Shown in pieces: positions 58,462 to 64,000 of a DNA stretch of 64,000 bases (positions within the stretch are counted from its first letter, which is position 1; each line of letters opens with the position of its first letter). Made by a program: the position numbers and the translations under genes. Location: NCBI GenBank assembly GCA_052146895.1, contig JBKQLZ010000006.1:9137-73136 (forward strand). The letters run 5' to 3'. Under the pieces are notes generated by a model. The model saw nothing but the letters and a program-made list of their open reading frames with translations, did no database searches and was not told where the DNA came from. This DNA is from Palsa-601 sp052146895 (lineage in GTDB: Bacteria > Actinomycetota > Acidimicrobiia > Acidimicrobiales > Bog-793).

Positions 58462-60087
58462 CTAGGTAACCGTGACACTGGCGGCTCCGGTGGTCCACGT
58501 CCCTACGCTCGAGGCGCAGTTGGTGATCGGAGCATCGGACTGGGGTATCTCCGAACTCGAGTAACAGACTCCGAATGGCGTGACCCATATGTACTGGGCC
58601 GCACCGCTGAGGGTCGCGGTGCCGACCGGAGACAGTGCGTACTCACCGAGAGGCAGGCCGACGTTGAAGGCCACTGGCGACGCCGACTTCGTACACCCGG
58701 TCGGATCGGTATAGGCGGCAGACGAGCCGTCCACCTCTGTGAACGTGAGGCCACTCATCACATGAGTGATGGCAGAACAGGTGACGGTGATCTGGGCGTA
58801 GTACAGCTGAATCGTCAACGTTGGCTCGGTCGTGTTGGCAGATGATTGCGTCGACAGCGGGATCGGCGGCGTTACCGACGTTGGTTGCGTGAATGAGCCG
58901 GTGTAGTAGTACGCCACCGGAGTGGTAGCGGACGAGAGCGCCAGAGGGTTGGATTCGTTCTCGTCGCCGGCATACACCGGTGAGTAACCGTCCGAATAGG
59001 GATAGAGATAGAGATCCCCTCCGGCGGACGTCGAGTACGTTGCCGCCGCGTCGCCGAGCGGGCACGTGGCATTCACGGAGTTGCACTGGAGATGTTCGTT
59101 CTCAACGCCGACGCGCACGTACGGTGGTTCCCAAACCGGTGATTTTGCGGCGCCCGGGCTCGCTCCACCGCTCGGGTATCGATACGTGGCGAACGAGACC
59201 GGAACGGTCGCGGCATCTGCGAGATAGAAGGGGTTGACAACGGTGACGCTGCCGGCGGTGACTGTGATTCCTGTCTGGGTCGGGAGGCCCGGTGCGCCTG
59301 CCTCGCCGCCGTTCTCGTCGAAGTCGACAATGGCAGGGCTGGTGCTCGTGCACTGACCGGCCACGGCACCGGGGGAGGAGCAGTAGGCCACGGTGACTTG
59401 GTAACTCCAGCCGGCGGCGGCGTCGAGATTCTGAAACACAGCGCAACCAAGAGCATTGGTGTCCTCGAGCTCCGAGATCGTCTCCCCGGTTGGGACGGAG
59501 GGCTGAGCTGAAGTCTCGGTCCAAGTGCCGGTTGCCTGGAACCAGACGTTGTCAACAGTGTCGAGGGTCGTGTTCAGGTTGTCGACGGGGACCGCGATCT
59601 CACCACCGTTCAGCGTCAGGTTCCCAGAACCTTGTGCCGCCGGCGCGAGCTCGGTCGTGAGCGACACCGGGCCGCCCGAGACAGCGGTGTTCTGCCCCGC
59701 TCCGCCGCCCTCGCCGTGCCAGTAAACCTTGGCCGTCACAAAGTAGATCTCTTGGCTCTCGCCAGAACCAGCAGGCTCCAAGCAAGGCGACACGCCTGTC
59801 ACGGAGTTGTTGATGGTCACGGTGAGTGCTGACGTGAAGACTGTCTGCCCAATCGTGACGCGGCCGTTCACGGTAGCGCTCGTGTTGGGGTTGAACGACT
59901 GGTTCTGTGCCAGCAACTCCTCGTTCTCGAGCACCTGAGTCGCGACGTCGTCGGCTTCAGTCTGGAGGTGGCTGTAGCTCGCGGTCCGGTTGGTGTTGAT
60001 GAGAATGAGCGCGGTCGGCAGCGAGGTGATGGTGAGAAGAACGACGGCCACAATGACCTCGACGAGGCTGAAGCCGACGTCCGACAT
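58462..60087 (-). CDS. Large PilV-like minor pilin
   Basis: A 541-residue prepilin with a very short leader: MSDVG|FSLVEVIVAVVLLTI, with cleavage after Gly and Glu+5 intact. After the helix is a 500-residue Thr/Ser-rich extracellular region including DFDENGGEAGAPGLPT. ATG 60087 is chosen because it gives a correct short leader and has GCGGGAG before it; the open frame to 60162 adds a leader too long for this class. First gene of the minor pilin operon. Confidence 0.85.
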   Translation of the reverse strand: MSDVGFSLVEVIVAVVLLTITSLPTALILINTNRTASYSHLQTEADDVATQVLENEELLAQNQSFNPNTSATVNGRVTIGQTVFTSALTVTINNSVTGVSPCLEPAGSGESQEIYFVTAKVYWHGEGGGAGQNTAVSGGPVSLTTELAPAAQGSGNLTLNGGEIAVPVDNLNTTLDTVDNVWFQATGTWTETSAQPSVPTGETISELEDTNALGCAVFQNLDAAAGWSYQVTVAYCSSPGAVAGQCTSTSPAIVDFDENGGEAGAPGLPTQTGITVTAGSVTVVNPFYLADAATVPVSFATYRYPSGGASPGAAKSPVWEPPYVRVGVENEHLQCNSVNATCPLGDAAATYSTSAGGDLYLYPYSDGYSPVYAGDENESNPLALSSATTPVAYYYTGSFTQPTSVTPPIPLSTQSSANTTEPTLTIQLYYAQITVTCSAITHVMSGLTFTEVDGSSAAYTDPTGCTKSASPVAFNVGLPLGEYALSPVGTATLSGAAQYIWVTPFGVCYSSSEIPQSDAPITNCASSVGTWTTGAASVTVT

Positions 60088-60311
60088 CTCCCGCACTCGT
60101 AGGCGTCGCAAAGTCACCTCAGCTATACGGTGCAGCACAAGAAACGGTCGTTGCACAGTCACTCATAGTAGTACTACGAACACGGCACGCGCGAGTCAGC
60201 GTAATCCGATAACACGAGACTACATAAGAACACACCAGACGCCCTCGCCTCAACACCTCGGCTACGACGCGAGCTTAGGGCCCTCGGGCGCGAGGTGATA
60301 GGACAGGCGAC

Positions 60312-61112
60312 TTGAGGACTCCGGTCGTCCACGAGTTCGTAATCGTCATGAGTGCGCTGTTCGGTCTCGTCATCGGATCGTTCCTCTCCGTGGTCACCTC
60401 GCGAGTGCCGCGCGGCGAGTCGATCGTCCACCCCAATTCCCATTGCCCGAAGTGCGGGAGCGAGATCCAGCCTTACGACAACATCCCTCTGTTGTCTTAC
60501 GCCGTCCTCGGTGGGCGGTGCCGCTCATGTTCGGTCCACATCCCGTGGCGCTACCCGCTGCTCGAGGCGACCACGGGCGCCTGCTTCGCGATGATCGCCT
60601 GGCGAGTCGGTTCAGCTTGGACCATCCCGCCCTTTTGCGTACTGGCAGCCGGCCTGATCGCGGTGTCGGTCATCGACATCGACCACATGAGGGTGCCGTC
60701 GGCTGTGCTCTTCGTCACCGGCGGAATCGCCGCACCCCTTCTTCTCGTCGCGTCGGTGGAGACTCGAACGATCGGACACCTTCTATATGGGTTGCTGGCC
60801 GGTGTCGCGGCGTTCGCGCTGATGTTCGGCATCCGCGAGGCCTACCGGTCGGGACTCGGTTACGGCGACGTGAAGCTCGTCGCGCTCGATTCCTTCTTTC
60901 TCGGTTCGCTCGACACGCGGGGCGCAGGTCTTGCGATCGCGGGCGTCGCTCTGTTGCTAGGCGTCATCCTTGCCGGGGCCTTCTCGCTCGTGCTCGTCTC
61001 GAAGGGCACCGCGAGCGGAAAGACGAGACTCCCTTTCGCGCCGTTCCTTTCGGCGGGCGCCCTCACAGCAGTGTGCTTCGGGCCTGCAATAGTCAGGGTC
61101 TGGATCGGATGA
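60312..61112 (+). CDS. pilD: Prepilin peptidase (A24)
   Basis: A 266-residue membrane aspartic protease that cleaves prepilin leaders and N-methylates the new Phe. The N-terminal cytoplasmic domain has two Cys pairs (CPKCG and CRSCS) for zinc, followed by about seven helices. The catalytic aspartates are Asp122 in VIDIDHMRVP and Asp186 in GYGDVK. The TTG at 60312 is used; ATG 60348 would remove 12 residues, part of the first helix. It is divergent from the minor pilin operon whose products it processes. Confidence 0.92.
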   Translation: MRTPVVHEFVIVMSALFGLVIGSFLSVVTSRVPRGESIVHPNSHCPKCGSEIQPYDNIPLLSYAVLGGRCRSCSVHIPWRYPLLEATTGACFAMIAWRVGSAWTIPPFCVLAAGLIAVSVIDIDHMRVPSAVLFVTGGIAAPLLLVASVETRTIGHLLYGLLAGVAAFALMFGIREAYRSGLGYGDVKLVALDSFFLGSLDTRGAGLAIAGVALLLGVILAGAFSLVLVSKGTASGKTRLPFAPFLSAGALTAVCFGPAIVRVWIG

Positions 61113-61204
61113 GCGCCGCCCGATGGCGGACTCCGACGCTGTCATATGTACTGCTACCGTCAGCTCATGACCCAGGCTGAGCGCACAGCCTTCCGACGCG
61201 CCCG

Positions 61205-63094
61205 ATGCTCTCTCGAGCGCAACCGATGAGCTCGGGCACGACCGGAGACGCGAGCGGCACGGGGATCGTGCTGCCGGAGGCGCCGGCGCGGCCGCCTCGT
61301 CTCGGGTCCGCAGTCCCTGTCGACGCGGGCATCGAGCCGGTCAAACCGGCGAGCGCGCTCGCCTTGTTCGCTGGTCTCGCCGCTGCGGCTCTGACTGTCG
61401 TGGCTGACCCGCAAGTCGGATCCGACACCTTCACACCGAAGTACCTCGTCATGCTGCTCATCGCGGCGGTCGGGGTCGTGCCGCTCTACCGCCTCGCCAG
61501 GTCCGGCCCGCTGCGGGTTCCCGCTCGCTTCGGTGTGGCGTTCCTACTTGTGGCGTTCCTGGCCGCATTGAGTTCGGCGGTGCCGGTCGAGGGTTTCTTC
61601 GGGACTTACCTGTGGGGCACGGGCTGGTTCTTCTGGATGGCCTGTGTCGGGGGTTGGGCGATCGGGGCGACGCTCGACGAGCACGGCCGCGTCATCTTGA
61701 TCCGCGGGCTGGTCGGCGGTGTGCTTGCGAACGCGCTCCTCGGCATCGTCCAGGTCTACGGAACCAGGCTCGACCCCACCTTTTTCACTGCGGGACTGCT
61801 CCAGACCTTCGACGGTCAGGCTGACGGGTTCCTCGGTAACCCGATTCACCTCGAAGCGCTCCTCATGGGTGGCCTGGCGCTCGTGCTGGGTCGGGCTTGC
61901 CGGAAGCCCTGGCCCTGGGCGCTCTGGACGGGCGTCATCGCCTTGGCGCTCGAGATGTCCGCAGAGCGCTTTGCTGCGCTCTTGTTCATACCGCTCGTGG
62001 CCTACGCCATATGGCGGTACCCGTGGCGGCGCGTCCTCATCTACGCCGGGTCCATCGCCGTTGGCTACGTCGTCGGGGACCGCACCGGCTCGCTCAGCGT
62101 CGTCAACAGGGCCACAGACCTCGCGTCCTCGAGAACCACCGGCGGGCTACGGCTTGCGATCTGGAAGGTGGCGCTGAAGGCCGACCTGCATCGACCGCTG
62201 CTCGGTTACGGCCCGGGCCAGTTCCTCCACGCGACGTCGGCGAGGATCCCGACGTCCCTCGCGGCGCAGCTCGGACCGGGCAGATACTTCACTGACGCCC
62301 ACGACATATTGATCGAGGTGATGACGACGACAGGTGTCCTCGGCCTGTTGGCCATTGCAGGGCTGGTTGCCACCTCGGTGCGAGGCGCCCGCGGCGCCCT
62401 CCTCGGCTTTGCCGCCTTGACTCTCGCCGTACGTCTCATCGAACCGCTCAACGTCGGGACGGACCCGATCGCGTTCATGGCCCTCGGCGGCGCCGCCGGA
62501 TCCTTCGTGTGGGACAAGGGGCGAGAGCTCGAGCCGGAGAACATCGCCGCTCGAGTGGTGACAGCCGTTTGCGTGCTCGCGGCGTTCCTTCTCGGAGCAT
62601 CGCTCGTCGTCGGCGACTCCTATCTCTACGAGGGTGAGCTTCACTACTCCATTGCGGACGCGCAGACCGCGAGTCGCCTTCTTCCGGAATGGCCCGACTC
62701 AGCGTCGGATCTCGCCCGCGTGTACGCCTACAACAGCATCGTCCACCCCGGGAAGGGCTGGCTCTTCAAGGCCCGCGCGGCGGAGCTCGCGGCTATCGGA
62801 CGGGAGCCGACGAATCAGGGGTACTGGTCCGATCTCGGCGACGCTGATCTCGACCTTCACCATATAAGGAGCGCGATCTACGACTTCGACCGCGCACTAG
62901 TCCTCGCACCCTACGAGGACCAGGCTCTTTCCGGACTGGCGACGATCGCGATCAGGCGCCATCAGTACGAGACCGCCTTCACCGAGGAGCAGCTGGTCTA
63001 CTCGCTCTACCCGACGCACCAAGAGCTCACGCAGCTTCACGAGATCGAGGCTGATCTTCACCGTTCGAGCCACAGCAGTCCCGCTTCGCCCTAG
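61205..63094 (+). CDS. O-antigen ligase-like/TPR membrane protein
   Basis: A 629-residue protein. About 12 helices contain a Wzy_C/O-antigen ligase-like core with a long periplasmic loop including KADLHRPLLGYGPGQFLHAT and the downstream TDAHDILIEVMTTTG, both typical of WaaL/PglL enzymes. The C-terminal 150 residues have TPR-like helices (SDLGDADLDLHHIRSAIYDFDRALVLAPYE). Such enzymes transfer lipid-linked glycans to proteins or lipids. Placed between prepilin peptidase and pilin, it may glycosylate the pilin. ATG 61205 or 61226. Confidence 0.8.
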   Translation: MLSRAQPMSSGTTGDASGTGIVLPEAPARPPRLGSAVPVDAGIEPVKPASALALFAGLAAAALTVVADPQVGSDTFTPKYLVMLLIAAVGVVPLYRLARSGPLRVPARFGVAFLLVAFLAALSSAVPVEGFFGTYLWGTGWFFWMACVGGWAIGATLDEHGRVILIRGLVGGVLANALLGIVQVYGTRLDPTFFTAGLLQTFDGQADGFLGNPIHLEALLMGGLALVLGRACRKPWPWALWTGVIALALEMSAERFAALLFIPLVAYAIWRYPWRRVLIYAGSIAVGYVVGDRTGSLSVVNRATDLASSRTTGGLRLAIWKVALKADLHRPLLGYGPGQFLHATSARIPTSLAAQLGPGRYFTDAHDILIEVMTTTGVLGLLAIAGLVATSVRGARGALLGFAALTLAVRLIEPLNVGTDPIAFMALGGAAGSFVWDKGRELEPENIAARVVTAVCVLAAFLLGASLVVGDSYLYEGELHYSIADAQTASRLLPEWPDSASDLARVYAYNSIVHPGKGWLFKARAAELAAIGREPTNQGYWSDLGDADLDLHHIRSAIYDFDRALVLAPYEDQALSGLATIAIRRHQYETAFTEEQLVYSLYPTHQELTQLHEIEADLHRSSHSSPASP

Positions 63095-63118
63095 AGCAGC
63101 TTTGCGCGCGGAGGCGCC

Positions 63119-63135
63119 GACCACGTAGAGTGGTC
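63119..63135 (+). promoter_or_regulatory. Small hairpin before the leader ORF
   Basis: GACCAC and GTGGTC form a 6-bp stem with a 5-nt loop. It ends 5 bases before AGGAGGGGG, so it could affect the ribosome binding site of the 34-codon ORF. Confidence 0.35.
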
Positions 63136-63154
63136 ACCAAGGAGGGGGATCTTG

Positions 63155-63259
63155 ATGAACGAGAGTTCTCGTTTCCCCTCCATGTGCGCGCCTGAGCTGG
63201 GGTCTTTCCTCACCGACAGCGGCAGAAATCTCACCGATCGCGGTAAAAATTCGCGCTAG
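63155..63259 (+). CDS. 34-codon ORF upstream of the pilin gene
   Basis: ATG 63155 is preceded by AAGGAGGGGGATCTTG, one of the strongest ribosome binding sites in the window. The product starts MNESSRFPSMCAPELG and ends TDRGKNSR. Its second half is encoded by two imperfect repeats, CTCACCGACAGCGGCAGAAAT and CTCACCGATCGCGGTAAAAAT (63209-63249). It ends 130 bp before pilA. It may be a leader peptide or a regulatory element; no family is known. Confidence 0.45.
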   Translation: MNESSRFPSMCAPELGSFLTDSGRNLTDRGKNSR

Positions 63260-63389
63260 GGGTCGCCACAGCACCACTCTTCGTGTTATATTGACAACTG
63301 CTGGATTCCCGCACGCTCACCAAGCACATGCGAGGGTCTGCTCAAGGAAGTCCAGTATTCATTGACGACAAGACAAGGAGGGAGCATCA
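63260..63389 (+). promoter_or_regulatory. Pilin upstream region
   Basis: The 130 bp before pilA are AT-rich for this genome. A possible -10 hexamer TATATT lies at 63287-63292, but no convincing -35 hexamer pairs with it. The region ends with the strong site ACAAGGAGGGAGCATCA before the pilA start. Confidence 0.4.
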
Positions 63390-63980
63390 ATGCTCCAGCT
63401 CACCCGCCAAATGCGGCAGCGCAGTGAAGAGGAAGTGTCCGATGGGGGCTTCACCCTTATCGAGCTCTTGGTCGTCCTCTTGATCATCGGCATTCTGCTC
63501 GCGATCGCAATCCCGACATTCCTGTCGGTGACGAAGACCGCGAACAACACGGCCGCTGAGAGCAACCTGCAGACCGCTCTGACAGGCTCTGACACGTTCT
63601 ACACGCAGAACAACCAGAGCTTCACCAACATTCTCACCCCGTCTGCGGGTGTGTCCACGTTGACCCAGATCGACACGGGCCTCACCTACGGAACGACGAA
63701 CTCCAGCACCGCGAACAACATCGTGGTCTACCAGGGTGCGCCGTCCACGGGTACCGAGATCCTTCTCGGCGCCTACGCTCCGGGTACCGCCGACTGCTGG
63801 TTCATCCTTGACATCAAGGCCACCCAGTCCGCCGGCATCGTTGCCAACGCTCCGACCGCTGTCGGCACGTGGTACGCCGGGAAGGTCGCTGGCTCGCCTG
63901 GCAACTGCACCTCCGCGAGGGCCGCCCTCCTCACCACTGCACAGTGGTTCCAGACGGGCTTCCCGAAGAGCGCTTCGTAA
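63390..63980 (+). CDS. pilA: Type IV pilin (major subunit)
   Basis: A 196-residue prepilin. The leader ends EEEVSDGG|FTLIELLVVLLI, with the G|F site and Glu+5 intact, then the N-terminal helix LIIGILLAIAIPTFLSV and a globular head with two cysteines (DCWFILDIK and GNCTSAR) likely forming a disulfide loop. ATG 63390 has ACAAGGAGGGAGCATCA upstream. Strong initiation suggests high expression, as for a structural subunit. It would be processed by the peptidase at 60312. Confidence 0.93.
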   Translation: MLQLTRQMRQRSEEEVSDGGFTLIELLVVLLIIGILLAIAIPTFLSVTKTANNTAAESNLQTALTGSDTFYTQNNQSFTNILTPSAGVSTLTQIDTGLTYGTTNSSTANNIVVYQGAPSTGTEILLGAYAPGTADCWFILDIKATQSAGIVANAPTAVGTWYAGKVAGSPGNCTSARAALLTTAQWFQTGFPKSAS

Positions 63981-64000
63981 TCAGCTAATCGCAACAAGCA

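Noticed and set aside
57998..58845. Plus-strand frames across the PilX/PilV junction
   Set aside because: They run antisense to two prepilins with clear leader and helix signatures.

Overview
The window is high-GC DNA from an actinobacterium. Signs of this are the many GTG starts and 4-nt GTGA/ATGA stop-start overlaps, an actinobacterial-type ClpS followed by a DUF2017 gene, a divergent ctaB/ctaA heme A pair and PadR-controlled drug ABC exporters. Type IV pili plus a secreted S53 (acid) peptidase would fit a deep-branching, possibly acid-soil lineage such as Acidimicrobiia. That placement is inference from gene content, not from a phylogenetic marker.

Layout. 1-2.9 kb: end of an OmpR-type response regulator, a two-gene ABC exporter and ctaB. 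2.9-6.4 kb: ctaA, clpS, DUF2017, an unusual fusion of a peptidase-S51-like domain with a CysS C-terminal domain, and tRNA-Glu. 6.4-11.7 kb: an XRE regulator and a complete BMP-family nucleoside-type ABC importer (two permeases, lipoprotein, double ATPase). 11.8-20.4 kb: GNAT, a TPR-GGDEF protein, an MFS exporter, a padR/ABC-2 exporter operon with a palindromic operator, and membrane proteins. 20.4-23.4 kb: a PAS/GAF-GGDEF-EAL protein translationally coupled to a small helical protein. 23.7-31.4 kb: a secreted lysozyme-like protein, a PLP decarboxylase/lyase, an acyl-CoA ligase, an MFS exporter, a polytopic glycosyltransferase-like protein, GNAT, a small membrane protein and tRNA-Asp.

31.7-37.1 kb is a compact integrated element. 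It starts at tRNA-Phe and carries a tyrosine integrase. It is bounded by a perfect 46-bp direct repeat of the tRNA 3' half and has phased GACGCG repeats just inside both ends. Its cargo is an HhH-GPD-like protein, an orphan protein, a zinc-ribbon P-loop kinase-like protein, a Thr-rich lipoprotein and a DUF433/DUF5615 toxin-antitoxin pair. This is the most novel-looking region.

37.6-54.2 kb is chromosomal backbone: a membrane GGDEF-EAL protein, a fatty acid hydroxylase, purF, a PHP phosphoesterase coupled to a GH3 glycosidase with PA14, an ArsB-like transporter coupled to a GNAT, a 1267-residue S53 peptidase with IPT/TIG repeats, a single-chain PheRS-like protein with an FDX-ACB domain and a DinB-like protein. 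54.2-64 kb is a type IV pilus locus: two small membrane proteins, a three-gene minor pilin operon (PilV/PilX/PilW-like), prepilin peptidase, an O-antigen-ligase/TPR protein, a 34-codon leader ORF and the major pilin. Three GGDEF proteins in the same window suggest a link between c-di-GMP signalling and pili, but nothing in the sequence proves it.
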